Source of the DNA: Uloborus plumipes | Lineage: Eukaryota; Arthropoda; Arachnida; Araneae; Uloboridae | Direction: 5' to 3' | NCBI GenBank assembly: GCA_038373865.1 | Contig: JAXGGA010001666.1 | Coordinates: 1-64,000, forward strand | DNA length: 64,000 bases | Shown here: positions 12,905-25,800 of the stretch, piece by piece | Layout: the number at the start of each line of letters is the position of its first letter | How positions within the stretch are numbered: the stretch's first letter is position 1 | Translations under genes and position numbers: made by a program | The notes under the pieces: model-generated | Database searches by the model: none | Told to the model about the DNA's origin: nothing | What the model saw: only the letters and a program-made list of their open reading frames with translations

Positions 12905-14249
12905 AAAGGTACATTGTGGAAGTTAAGGTTAGAATATCTGTGCCACAATAGCCATTTTGCCTTTCCGTTTTTAATCATTGGCCATGATGCAGAACCATTA
13001 CATCTGAAGGAATGCACAATGATAGAGCGAGAACAATGACAATGTACAATATTATGTCTTTATCGACATTTTAATAATCAGCTACAGATGTAGCGAAACA
13101 GCAAGTGTATATGCTAAATTTATTAACTAACCTAAACGTTGATGGACGTATATGTATGGGAAATCTTCAGGTTTTTTTTCCCTACCAATATATCACGAAT
13201 AAGTTCGAAAGATATCTGACATAAAACTAAACCTATAACTTTTATAAGGTGATTAAGAGTGGACACACACACTTATGAAACTGAAGTCATGTTGTTTGTG
13301 CGTGATGGCAGAAGTCCATATGAGTTTAGTAATACAGAACAGCACATATCTGTATCAAAATAGGGTATGATTGCAAAAATTCTACTAAATTAGGAGGAGT
13401 CAACCTTTTTATATCTATCGGCCACCTTTGTACAATGTACATTGATTCTAGTTAAATTTTCGTACCTCCCACCAGTTTCACATCACTTTGGACTTGTAAA
13501 TTTAGGGAAGTAATCTTGCTCTGCTTTTATATACAGTCATTAACTTCATATAAAAAGTCTTTTTTTCATGTTCCATTTGAGTTCGTTAAGGCTGAAAATT
13601 GGTATATATTAAATGTATGATAATTAAAAGTTTGAAGAATAAATTAAAACGCATTTTTTAGAAATATACAAAAATCTGTATGATAATATTTGTGATATTA
13701 ATTGTGTCGTCATTCTACACTTTATTTGGGACTCCTACTTTAAATAGCGACATTTTGGTTTCAAAATTCCCCCTTAGTCTTTTTTTAAATTTTAGTCCAT
13801 TTGATCATTTGAAACAAATAAGAGAGCTTTAAATGAGGGCAAGAATCATCTTTAAATGACTCCACAGATTCCAATATCTTATTGTCAACTAATAGATTAT
13901 GCTTGCCTGAGAGGAAAAACTACATGAGCATCTTAATATTAACGTGTTTCTTTCCCAGAAATAATTAGAATATTTTCTCATTCTTTTTCCTCTATATATA
14001 ACGCGCATGCATTTAAATTTGTTTGAAATGAAAAATATGTCCTTAAAAAATGTTTTTCATTTATTTTGCAGAGGCATCATAGGTCCGTTAAATGGGGGGA
14101 AATGTAATATTTATTTTGTTAATTTCACATAATTCGGAGCCGAGAGAGTTGAACTTGATATAAATACTTTTTTGAACACATTGCATAATTTGAAAACTTT
14201 ACATGCACTTTTGTATGGTAACAGTTTCGGTTTGCGAAATATTTGCAAA

Positions 14250-14640
14250 AAATGTTTACATGAAGTGGGATCGATGTGAATTTTTGATGTTTCATTTATA
14301 ATGATGTACTTAAGGTCTGTATTAATTTTTAGATGTCTGAATTTTTCCGATTCTTTAAAAAAAATGTTGTTTATTTTGACCTTTTACCTTCCATAAAATG
14401 TTTAGTTCAAGTGGAATCGATTTAAATTTTTTATACTCACTTATCTCACTTATAATGATATACTCTGTAATAATTTTTATCACCGTACGAATTTTTTGCT
14501 TTTTAAAAAATTTAATTTGACCTTTGACCTTGAATGAAGTTTTTAGCACCACGGGGATCGATGAGAGATTTTGACAATTCACTTATAATAATGTTTTTAA
14601 GGTCTGTACCAATTTTCAGCTCTTTGCGAATTTTTCCGAG
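14250..14640 (+). repeat. Diverged tandem array, ~143-bp unit, about three copies
   Basis: GGGATCGATG-like markers occur at 14268, 14414 and 14554. Each is followed by cacttataatgatgta- and cgaatttttccga-like blocks and by tttgacctttgaccttgaat between units. The units are quite diverged, so this array is older than those at 33384 and 51990. Confidence 0.75.
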
Positions 14641-17600
14641 CTCGAATGTCTATTTGTGACCGGCCTAAGAATTAAGGGGTGCTTCAGATAAACTTAGCGC
14701 TTTCAAAACACTATTTATAACATTTATAGTAAACTGGAAGTGAAATTGAGCTATTCTTAAAACATATTTATGCACAATGGGAGGGAAAAAAAGATTTTTT
14801 AAGTCACAGATGAGATAAAAATACCACTACTGCTATCTCTGTATTATGTATGTCTCTTCTTAACTTATAACATAATATTAGATGCCACAATACTCACAAG
14901 AGCAGTAAATTGGAAGTTTAATGAGGCGATGAATGTTTTTCTTAAATTGTGTTATAAATCGATTTGAATTTCTCGATACAGACAATAGATGTTTCCAACA
15001 TGAAAAAAGCCGATAATATTCAGTTAAATAAAATATAATTCTTTTTAAAACCGTTGTTTGCATCAACACATTAGTTAGCTCTACTAGACAAACACTGCTA
15101 AGTGTAGAAGGATAAATGGAACAAGTATTTCTGGTGCTATTTTACTGCTTCTAAAACTGAAGAAATTCGAAACCAAATTCTTGAGAAATAGTGTTCGATA
15201 GCCAGCTGAGCAGAGCAGGATGCGAAATTTTAGGTAATACATGCGAAAAGCAATGAACTCGGTTGAAAAGTGACTAAGCATTTTTCATAATTTTTATCAA
15301 TTTAACGAGTATCAAATTGCTATTTTTATATACATAATTATAAGAAAATATACAATGGATATAAATTGCACACTAGAACATGTGTAGAAAAAGTCGACAT
15401 GTAGATGTAACAACCCTATTTACCTGTTAAAGCCCGAACTTGTTATGCTTGATCAGTATAAGTTAAAAATTACCTTTTCACATTTATGTTACTTAAAAAC
15501 TATCCGTAACTTTCAGAAAAAAGGTCTATTGAAAGTGTGGTATAGATAAAAATATCCACCCTATTGGATTTAGGTTCGGCTCCGTTGGCAATTTTTTGCC
15601 TGTGAGTCCTAGGGAGAAAAATTCTTGGTAAGTTGGTTGAACCTTGTTGCTGGTTGCTTTCTGTCCGCATCAAGACTGTTAGAGTTTGAAATTGTGAAAC
15701 TTGATAATAATGATTCAGACTTTGACAGCTGTATGATTTTCGACGGTATAGAAACAGAATATTTAAGAGCAAATTAGCAGTGGAATTGTTCACAGAAGTG
15801 ATCAGAGTTGAACTAAATCATAAAGTAGTTCAGATTAAAGAGAAGATGCTAACTTTTTGTGCGACGTGTAACATAAAAAACTCCAAAACAACTCAAAAGT
15901 GAATAAATAGCACAAAAATGATCATGCTTCTTTGAGCTAATGGATAAAAAGACGCAGGGCTACGTAGTTGGAGAAAAATGACCGACTATGACTCTTTTAC
16001 TCAAAACCAGATTAACTCCGACTCCAATCCCTGCAATTTTAAAGCCTTCGAATATCCATTCATCGTCGAATATCTTTCTTTCTCCCAGAGCTTATTTCTT
16101 TTGTGTTGAAAAAAGGATTCTCTGCATCCTTGAAACACGTGCCCGATATTCTTCCACTATTTCTTCGTTTTTACGATCAATTTAGTCTCTTTTTAATGTT
16201 TCCCGTTGTTAAAATATGAAGCAATTTATTTTCAACAACCAAATTATGAGAAAAAAAAAACACTTGGACAAATCATATTAAGAGTTTAATATACATAAAC
16301 CTGAAATATGACTATGCATCAAAAATGGAAATCTGGATCTTGTTAGACTCACTTCCCTTTTATCACTTTTAATAAATGACTATATTAATAGAAAAATGTG
16401 TATCTTCCTACGTAACATCATTCGACATATGTGCACTGTAGTATTTCTCAGTTTAAAAGAGGAATAATTAATATACGCTTCCATTCTTAAAAGACTTGTC
16501 AATTCGAATCGGAACTTCGGGATAATTTATCGAGTGCTCTGAATATTTGATGAAGGGGACGGAAATTAAGTGGCTCGATCCTCTTTATATCAAGTTCAGT
16601 TAAAATAAGTTCTACATCTTGAATATTTCAGAAAAGTTTATTCCCTAGCATTTCGGAATAATTTAGCTCATTAGCGACTATCTGTCTTTCTGAGCTCGTT
16701 AGCTGGATTTTTATGCTATATATACTTGTATTTGTTGCTAAGCAACGGTTAAACTAGATGCTCTTGATATGAATAGTTCTGGATAATAGTTTTAAAACCG
16801 AAGTTGTTTAAAACCACGTCTGCATGTTTTTGAGTAGATGTTGTAAACAAAAGCGATCTTTTTTAATGGTAATTTTTCATGCGGAATTCAAAATATATTA
16901 TGGTTTTATCAAATACCGTCGTTACAATCATCATCATCAATTATTATTATCACTATCATTATTATTATTATTATTACTACAGTCAAGAAAATAGAGCTTT
17001 AGAGAAAATCTTAGATTGAGATTCATTTCGTTCTTTATTCATTCTTAATCTTAATCACTTAGTACAATGTAATTTTTTTGAAATCATAGCAACCATCCAA
17101 AACTATTCTTCTGCGAACATCTTAAAAGAATATAGAGCAACAACTTTCGGATATTTTTCTCACATGCGTTTATAAAGTTAGATAGATCTCTTGTTACTTT
17201 TCTGGTTCATTGTGAAAATGGAGGTTTTATAGCAACTTATGCCAGAAAAGTAGATGGTTGCTTTGTCAATTGATTGGTGCGGTCTCCCCAAATTTTATTA
17301 TGAAATAGAATTTTACTGTGAAAAGTTGCCTGACCTCATTAGTGTAAAGAGCAAACCCGGGAGAATTCCTTAGTCGGCTGTGGTTAAGAAACAATTCCAT
17401 TAGTAGCCTTTTTCTTGAAATAGTGTCTAGTGTCCACTCACACTTAAAGGTGCTAAAGAGCAATTATTTTTAAGGTGTATACACGAGGATGATCATAATG
17501 ATGATGATGAATAATCCTATATGCATTAATTAGTTCAAATAATTAGCGTTTGATAAAGTGTTTGCCTCAATGACTGGCATCTTGATTTTAGTACTAAATA

Positions 17601-17876
17601 TTCATTTAATTATTGCCTTTTATACACTTTATGGTTAATAATTTTTTGCAGTGGCGATCGGGTGACGATTTACACAGTTTTTTTAATCGCCAGTATTTTC
17701 GTTTACTTGCCTTGTTCCCGGCGGTTGCCGCTTATTCGACTTTTTAAATGGATATCATTTTAACAGAAAATTTTTAGGAATATTTTCAATGTGAACGTTG
17801 CACTCAAATTATTCAAAATTCCTAATTGTATATTTTTTAAATAACGTTTAATAAATTACTCTCATATTTTAAAATA
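14641..17876. other. Unassigned stretch
   Basis: A minus-strand frame of 97 codons at 15500-15793 contains GSTNLPRIFLPRTHRQKIAN, which looks less random than its surroundings and may be the edge of a repeat. An ATT microsatellite follows at 16937. No gene supported. Confidence 0.5.
16937..16978 (+). repeat. ATT microsatellite
   Basis: Interrupted (ATT)n preceded by atcatcatcatc. No gene nearby. Confidence 0.9.
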
Positions 17877-18060
17877 CTGTCGTCCCGGCTTAATCGGGTA
17901 ACGGATAAACGAATACCCCGCTTATACGAATGAAACATCCCGGAACCGAATATTTCGCCATGCCATAGACGCAATGTTAGAGATCCTCGCTTAAACGAAC
18001 ATCCCGCTTAATCGAATAATATTTCTGGAACCGACAGTATTCGTTTAAGCGGGCCGACAG
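17877..18060. mobile_element. 184-bp MITE with CTGTCGNCCCG ends
   Basis: Left CTGTCGTCCCGGCTTAATCG and, inverted, CTGTCGGCCCGCTTAAACGA are flanked by TA on both sides (17875-17876, 18061-18062). Internal cgcttaa(a/t)cgaa motifs recur four times. It resembles the ends of Tigger/pogo-type elements; no coding region. Confidence 0.75.
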
Positions 18061-18062
18061 TA

Positions 18063-19191
18063 TAGCATTTCGGAATTATGCAAAGTGCTAATGAGTTGGA
18101 TTCTGTCGAAGTACTTTTTGTGAGCTGAAAACTGTTAGAAATAGATGGTCAGCTGATTCAGCTTACTTGGTTTGATTTAAACTTGCTTATACTTTATTTT
18201 TTGTTGAAGGCTAACTTAAGATGATCGATGTGAATGATGAAGAAGTAGGCTGGTTCTGTTCTGGTTGAACTTCACATCGTGTAACAAAGGAACAAAACAC
18301 TCAACTACGAAATATGTGTATGGAATTTCCGTTATAAATTTACTTTAAAATAATGTTAGATTTGCCAATGTTGGAGAATAGTTTTAGAAGCGATTCAAAA
18401 GATCCATGAGATGCCTTTGTAACTCGCAAATAGGTAGTTAGATTTGTTTTCATTGCGAATAAAATAGTCTAGTCGAATCAGCCATTTTTAACAAAGTAAC
18501 TTATGTGCAATGTGATGACTTAGGCAATATTTTCATAGCACTAATTTTTTGATTTCCTTTGACTTGACATGAAAAAGTTTGCTACATTTGATGAGAAAAA
18601 GAACAATAATTTTGATGTCAATGATTCGAAGTCATTTCTTGATGAAAGACTTTTTGAGTGCATTCTATGTGTCATCACTTTCAGATACAGATCAGCAAAA
18701 TGTAACGGCCGAAATTCAGGTATCCATTTCTCTATTGCAGTCTTTTGAAAGGCAATTTATTTAATGTTTGCCTCAGAGTTTCGTTGCACAGAATATTGTC
18801 CATTGTCGAAGCATTTTCATGGAAAATACAATGGCAAATCGACACTAACTTTGAGTTTTTTCGAGTCCCAATTGATGATATCTGAAGTCTGTAGAAAGGT
18901 AGGCATGGGGTCAGTGATGTCAGTTACTTTACTTGTGAGCGCGATTCTTATACTTCGGACTGATATTGTCGTAAGTATTGTAGATCATATCGTATTGCAG
19001 CTTGATTTCATGTATCGTCATCGGGATGTCTAACGTATTATCTGGTATAAACATTCATCAGAATTTGCATACAAAATCTCCTGTGTTCAAAATCAATAAT
19101 CTTGAATTTGATTAGATTTTTTGTATAAATAGCCAACTTCACGGGAAGTTACTCTTTTGGTTTTGATGTGGCATTGTGGCTGTGCATTCCT
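18063..19191. other. Downstream flank of the cyclase gene
   Basis: Sequence beyond the candidate polyadenylation signal. Plus-strand frames of 61 and 89 codons at 18579-19033 have no recognisable motifs; a longer 3' UTR reaching into this stretch is possible. Confidence 0.5.
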
Positions 19192-19197
19192 TTTATT
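19192..19197 (-). terminator. Candidate polyadenylation signal for the cyclase gene
   Basis: AATAAA on the minus strand, about 190 bases downstream of the stop at 19386. It is the first clear canonical hexamer after the stop. The actual cleavage site is not visible and more distal signals could be used in this AT-rich sequence. Confidence 0.5.
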
Positions 19198-19385
19198 TTC
19201 TCCTTTATATGGGCCACAAAAGGGAAGAAAACTGTTTTCCCTACTATCCTATCTCTCCTCAGTTCCATTTCAATGGATGAGCTTGATGTTTAAGCGAATC
19301 AAAAACATCGTGGAGCTGCTCTCGTCATTCAATGGAAAATTTTCACCATTTTGGCTCAAATCTTCGAGCTCCTCCCCCTCTCGTG

Positions 19386-19820
19386 TCAGGAAACGCCTTT
19401 GAGGTCGAGGTCGACCACGTTCCTCATGTCCGGATACGAGTGGCTGCTGCCTCCAGCATCCGTCATCCTCCTCTCCCGCATCCTGCTCTTCCGCCTCCCC
19501 GGATGCGGCGTCTCGGACAGAATCCGGTGCAGCTTGTGCTTGGGCGGATGCAGGGGCGGCAGCAGGCGCTTCTGAGGACTGGGCACGCTCAGGCTCGAGC
19601 CCAGGCCCTTCTTGCGCGCGCGCACCAGGCCGTACACCACGGCGGCGAGGCTCTTGTGCACGCTGGGGTGGCGACCCACCGACATCTGGCGACCCACGGT
19701 GCGGCGGCGGCCCAGGACGTAGTACGTTTCCATTTCGCCCTTTCCCTTCACGTTCACGCACCCACGAAGCTGCACCAAGTAGCCGTGGGCTTCTAGAATT
19801 TGAGCAGTGGCCTTCGGTAC
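19386..19820 (-). CDS. ADCY8: ADCY8-like last exon: end of C2 and C2b tail
   Basis: The exon has 144 codons plus stop. It begins [18 protein letters not shown], passes through [17 protein letters not shown] (the closing strands of C2), then a tail with [16 protein letters not shown]. In vertebrate type 8 a similar SLAAVVxGLV stretch followed by basic residues belongs to the C-terminal calmodulin-binding region, so calmodulin binding is inferred. RRRTV and RRMTD fit the PKA consensus. The last ~75 residues are Pro, Arg and Lys rich and I recognise no domain. The exon is strikingly GC- and CpG-rich compared with every other part of the window. Two long overlapping open frames on other strands or frames here are shadows. 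Confidence 0.95.
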   Translation of the reverse strand, partial: VPKATAQILEAHGYLVQLRGCVNVKGKGEMETYYVLGRRRTVGRQMSVGRHPSVHKSLAAVVYGLVRARKKGLGSSLSVPSPQKRLLPPLHPPKHKLHRILSETPHPGRRKSRMRERRMTDAGGSSHSYPDMRNVVDLDLKGVS

Positions 19821-22800
19821 CTAGCAATAAGAGAATATGTTGGCAAAAGTTTTCCAAGTATTTACCAAAGAGTATGTTATAGTTGAATAGTTTGCAACTC
19901 ACTTGGATGTTATCGAAAGTCCCAGTGGAATCCATTCGGCTGGCTTCGTTAACCGTATTGCCCCATATGTCATAAACTGGCTTCTTTGCTCCAATGACGC
20001 CTCCAACAAGTGGGCCATGACTGATGCCTAAAGTAAAAAATAATGCTTAAGTAAAAGTGTATAAATAAAAATGTACCAAACTAAAATTATTGTTGCAACA
20101 TTTGAACATTCTTCTCTTCGTCTTTTATCCCTCGTCGTTGACTGTAATATAATACGAAATCTAGTTTATTTTCCTTCATTCAAGAAATTGCTAAGTTTAA
20201 TTTGATTTAGTGTTCTCTTGGTTTCTTGTATCTGCTGTAATATTTGATCACGGATTTTAGTTTATAAAAAATCTCCTTTTTCTGATAGTTAATTGTTTCT
20301 CGAGTTCTTACTATGATGCTTTTTTGAAAACTTTCAAATGCTTTAACGTCTGTAAACTTTCTCTCCTGATGACATCAACTGGTCTGTTGCTGAGCGATAT
20401 TTTTTTTTCTGATACAAATAAGATTTTTCTGATACTAATCAAAATAAACTGAAACCAGCTTACTTTCCATTTGATCTAAACTTATCAGTTCGTTTATATT
20501 TTATAGCACCATTTTAACAAAAAATAAGGAAATACAATTCCATTATGAGCAAAGTTTTTGTCCTGAATTTGTAACATAATTTTATTTTGAGTCACGTAAA
20601 GGTTTTGTGACCTGCTCTATCGACTGGGAGTAAAAGTTTGAACGCACAACTGGACCATTCCGTTAAAAAGCTACTATCTTGTCTCGCAAGTGACGCTCAT
20701 GTATTTCTTTAAAAGTAGGGATGTTAAAGGGCAATGAACGAAGTTTTGTTGGTTATTTAAACTCTAAAACCAATTTTATGGTTTTAGAGCTTTAATCCTT
20801 TTCCTGCCTTTTACATTTTATGATGTTTTTTATTTAGTCTTTTACATTTTATCTGCTTTCATGTTTTCCTTTTAAATTTTACCTTTTATTGTTACATTCC
20901 ACATTTGGTATTTTAATTTATTATTATTGTTGTTTTTATACTCTCCACAAGTCTGTGTTGAGTGTGCTGTTCGCACACTCGAGTCAATGATCTGTGTTCA
21001 AGTGCTTCTGCTGAAAATAAAAAAAAAATGTTGGTTAAGAAATCACAAACCAGTGTGGGATTTTTCGGGCAAAAAACTTTGTTGATTATCTTTTAAACTT
21101 ACTACATTTAATACACATATGAACGTCACGTGCGGAACAAGATAGCGGCGTTTTTGTTTAATGACACACTTATGTATTCCCAGAAAATTTGTTAAAGAAT
21201 GTTGATTGTCTTTTATGTGAAAAGATGATTAAAAAGGCAGCTAAATTTTATACATTTACTCCAAAAGAAAGAAATTGTAGGTCAAGTTTAACAGAAGCTG
21301 CTTAAAAACAGCAGGTGAAATTAAGATGTATTTAGAAGTAATTGAGGGAATTTAACTTTAAAACAAAATTCTAAGAACTATTTTCAACAAATTCCTTTTG
21401 CTGCGTAAAATTTCATTCTTAAATATTTCGTACCAGTAGAGGGTTCTTGTACTGATATCAACTGTGCAGACTTCTAAAAATTGCAAGTAATAAGAGTAAG
21501 TATTAACTTACCCACTTTTATAAAATGTTATATAGTACCACTAGCTGACCCGGCCACGCGTTGCTGTGGCTAAGGTATGATTTAGTTAAAAATTTTATAT
21601 ACTGAACGAACTACCGTACTACCTACGGTTATAAATATGCAAATTGTCGTCCAAGAATACATTTGTATTTACTAAGGAAAAACAATTAAAAACTGAGCTA
21701 TAATAGTAATAATTTGAAAACTTATGAATACAGAGAGGTACGTTTAGAAAATACAATTCTGAGCAAGATCACTCTAAATTTTAATATTACACAGGTAAAA
21801 GTTCACAAATTACAGTAAAACCTTTTTTTATTACAATACAATTGAAGTACAAAATCACAAAAAAATGAACATTGTATAAGGGTAATTTTCAAAATTTGCT
21901 TACATTTGCTGTCCGGAGGTTAAAAAGACGATTTTGAAGCATAACTTATATTTTAAATTCAATGCGAATAATTATTTTCTGCAAGAAATACCCCCCAAAA
22001 AATTCTATCACTCAACAAATTATTGAAATTTATTTATTTATTTTTATATAAGTCTTTAAAAATGAGAATCAAGGCAAAAACGCTTGTCCATTTCCAATTT
22101 TCGCAAGTTCAACTATTTTTTTCCTATACTTAATGGTCAAAAAAAGTAAATGCGACGTATTATTTTTATATATTGACTATTAGTTTATGGTATTCATGAT
22201 AAATATTGACAATAGTAATTTTATTTCAATAAGAAATGTATGAATATATTTTGTCCGGAAGTTCTTGTCAAGTCCGTTACCCTAAGATTATTTTAGCTAA
22301 AAAAGGTATTTATTGAAGTCAAAAGATGGTAACACGTATTCAGTTAACTTAACAAATTAGTGACGTAACTATTTTGTACCATTTTGTTTCCCTGAGTCGA
22401 GAAGTATTGCTGTGGCGTTTCGCACAAAATTTTTTCCTGGTGCGTATTTTTATTCTTTGTCAAGTCCGTTACCAAAGATTTTAGTGTTAATTTTTACTTT
22501 TTCTAAACTTTTACCCCTAAATATTGTTCATTATACAACTCTAAGAAAATGCATATTGTAGTTCAATTTTTAAATTCGACAACCTAGCCATAATTTGACA
22601 TTTTGGTTGAAATGTCAAGTCCGTTACTGGTCAAATCCGTTACCAAATGTCAAATTCGTTACCATAGAATTTTTGATCAATATTTCAATCATCACAAACA
22701 TCGTTTTAAGCTTCAGGGCGCAATTAATTTCAAATGAAGTTGGTTCTAGGCTCTATGATATAGTTTAAAAGTGAGATTTCATATTGATTTTGTATGGTAA

Positions 22801-25800
22801 TGGACGACAATTTTCCTTGCAACTTACAGTTTTACAACAGCATTTGAATACTTGAATTGAAGTTAAAAATCAACGTAAATAAAGCACAAATAAGGTAGAA
22901 AGTACAGCAAATAGCTATTTCAAGGCTACAATGGAGCACCTTCCTCAGTGCAAGAAGCTCAGCAAACAACATGAAAGCTGTAAGAGAACTGAGCGCGAAG
23001 CACGTGGGCCCCGGTATTTATAACAAATGGGCCAGTGCGTATGAACTCACGACGAGAGCGGGAAAACACCGACCAATCAGCGATCAGCGAAACAGCCAGG
23101 AGGGCGAAGAAAAGGGGAAGACAGCAAAGGAAAGTAGGGGAAAGAAAAAAGCGCGGGAGAAAACACTAGAAGACGAAATTATAAAAATTGCTTCCAGATG
23201 TCAGGGAAAAATGGAACACTGGAAAAATCATTCACCAGAGAATGGGAATTTTTCCAAATATAGTAAGCTTCCCAAAAATCGAGGTCATAAACTGACGAAC
23301 ATTTACAAATAATTCTAGCCGAAGAAAAATCAAAGCAGTGACCAGAAGTCCAACAATGCTGAGCAATGGAAGAGCGTGCTAGTTCTTTATGTTTAACATA
23401 ATTTTGATGCTCTTTCAGACGGTGCTTAAGAGGCCGCTTAGTCTGGCCTACATAGCTAAGTCCGCATTTGCAAGAGATGCTATAAATGCCCCAGTTGCTT
23501 TGGCAATCAATGGGATGCTTCAAGTTTGTAAACTTAATTTTGTTCACAGGAGAGAAAGAAATATCGAAACCAAACTTTTTCAAAATCTTTGCAACTTGAT
23601 GACTTATTTTTGGATAAAAAGGCAAAACAATGGTGTAACCAACCTTAGAATCGGAAACCTTGCTAGAATGAGAGGGCTTTATTAGCCTATTATATATAGA
23701 ATCAATAATCTTGGGCGAGTAACCCCGATCAAGAGCCACAGCTTTTAAATAAGAAAGCTCAGTATTTAAAGAACTGAATGAAGAACAGATATTCAAGGCA
23801 CGAAATTCACGGCACGGAACATCATTTTTCTAGTTTTGAGGTTGATGAGCTTATTTCTCTTACTCGTGATTGTCTTGAGCAGAATACTTTTGTGTTTGAT
23901 GGTGTTTACTATCGCATGTCCGAAGGTTTAGCGATGGGTAACCCTTTGAGCCCTATTTTAAGTGACATTTATATGCACTATTTTGAGGTAAAACTTTTTG
24001 AAACCATAAAGTTTCCGTTCTATGTTCGTTATGTTGACGATTGCTTTGTTTTGCTTGACCAAAGCCAAGTTAATAATGAGCTTTTACTTTCCACTCTTAA
24101 TTCTATCGATCCTTGCATCCAATTCACTATTAAAATGGAAATGGAAAGTTCTCTTTCATTCTTGGACGTTTTTGATTACTAAAAGTAATAACGATTTTAT
24201 GACTTCAGTGTATCGAAAGCCCTTTGCTGTTACACTACCTCCTCACAACTACTCTTCTCATCCTCGAAACCAAAAGTTGGCCTCATTTAAGGCTTTTGTG
24301 TTTCGTGCCTTGAATATCTGTTCTTCATCCAGTTCTTTAAATACTGAGCTTTCTTATTTAAAAGCTGTGGCTCTTGATCGGGGTTACTCGCCCAAGATTA
24401 TTGATTCTATATATAATAGGCTAATAAAGCCCTCTCATTCTAGCAAGGTTTCCGATTCTAAGGTTGGTTACACCATTGTTTTGCCTTTTTATCCAAAAAT
24501 AAGTCATCAAGTTGCAAAGATTTTGAAAAAGTTTGGTTTCGATATTTCTTTCTCTCCTGTGAACAAAATTAAGTTTACAAACTTGAAGCATCCCATTGAT
24601 TGCCAAAGCAACTGGGGCATTTATAGCATCTCTTGCAAATGCGGACTTAGCTATGTAGGCCAGACTAAGCGGCCTCTTAAGCACCGTCTGAAAGAGCATC
24701 AAAATTATGTTAAACATAAAGAACTAGCACGCTCTTCCATTGCTCAGCATTGTTGGACTTCTGGTCACTGCTTTGATTTTTCTTCGGCTAGAATTATTTG
24801 TAAATGTTCGTCAGTTTATGACCTCGATTTTTGGGAAGCTTACTATATTTGGAAAAATTCCCATTCTCTGGTGAATGATTTTTTTAGTGTTCCATTTTTC
24901 CCTGACATCTGGAAGCAATTTTTATAATTTCGTCTTCTAGTGTTTTCTCCCGCGCTTTTTTCTTTCCCCTACTTTCCTTTGCTGTCTTCCCCTTTTCTTC
25001 GCCCTACTGGCTGTTTCGCTGATCGCTGATTGGTCGGTGTTTTCCCGCTCTCGTCGTGAGTTCATACGCACTGGCCCATTTGTTATAAATACCGGGGCCC
25101 ACGTGCTTCGCGCTCAGTTCTCTTACAGCTTTCATGTTGTTTGCTGAGCTTCTTGCACTGAGGAAGGGGCTTCATTGTAACCTTGAAATAGCTATTTGCT
25201 GTACTTTCTACCTTATTTGTGCTTTATTTACGTTGATTTTTAACTTCAATTATAGTTCAGCACAAAGCTTTTTTGATCTTTTTTCATTTGAATACTTAAT
25301 TATTCATCAATGTGCACAACCAGTTACTTTTTTACACACCTACAATATGTGACTAAACATCTGTTAGTATTTCTAAAAGAAAATAGCAAGTTAAAAAACT
25401 TACTTAAATATTTTGAAATGTAAGCACATGGTGAAAATGACCCATAACTTAAAAACCCGAAAAAGTACGATATTTACGAAACAGTCGAATTTTGAATCGC
25501 AAACTATGAGGTGTATATTTATGTTACAAAGAAATGTGACGGTAAAAATTGTGTGTATAGAAATAATTTTAATCTTCGCACCATAAAACAGTACATTTTC
25601 CCTCCTAAGAACTTGTTTTTTGAATAGTAAATACCAAATGTATTGTTGAACGATAATTTGCAAATTTATTGCTGCAGATGGATACGCTTAGCAAATACAA
25701 TTCTGAACTAAATCAATAAAAATTTAAATATTACATAGGTAAAAGATCACATAATGCAGTGAACCTTTCTTTGTCTAAATACACCTGACTTAAAAATCAC

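Larger units (their letters stand above)
22854..25284 (+). mobile_element. Penelope-like retroelement insertion, head-to-head inverted pair
   Basis: The insertion is flanked by the 13-bp direct repeat CATTTGAATACTT (22841-22853 and 25285-25297), which reads as a target-site duplication. Inside, about 950 bases on the left (to ~23805) are the reverse complement of about 950 bases on the right (24301 to ~25253), with a unique ~495-bp centre that belongs to the plus-strand copy. Each arm carries the 3' end of a Penelope-like element: GIY-YIG endonuclease coding sequence plus a shared terminal region. Because one duplication encloses both copies, they probably integrated together. Penelope elements are known for truncated, inverted or tandem partial copies. 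The last ~30 bases on the right have no mirror on the left. Confidence 0.85.

Noticed and set aside
15500..15793. 97-codon minus-strand frame with PRIFLPRTHRQKIANGAEPK
   Set aside because: Looks non-random but matches no family I can name, lacks start-site support and may be a repeat edge; left as a note only.
19332..19796. 154-codon plus-strand open frame and a 221-codon minus-strand frame over the same bases
   Set aside because: Both overlap the last cyclase exon in wrong frames. The cyclase frame is supported by splice phase and conserved C2 sequence; the long shadows result from high GC and few stops.
22971..23312. 113-codon plus-strand frame, basic and charged
   Set aside because: It is antisense to the terminal untranslated region and C-terminus of the inverted Penelope-like fragment, and the same bases occur mirrored at 24870-25140.
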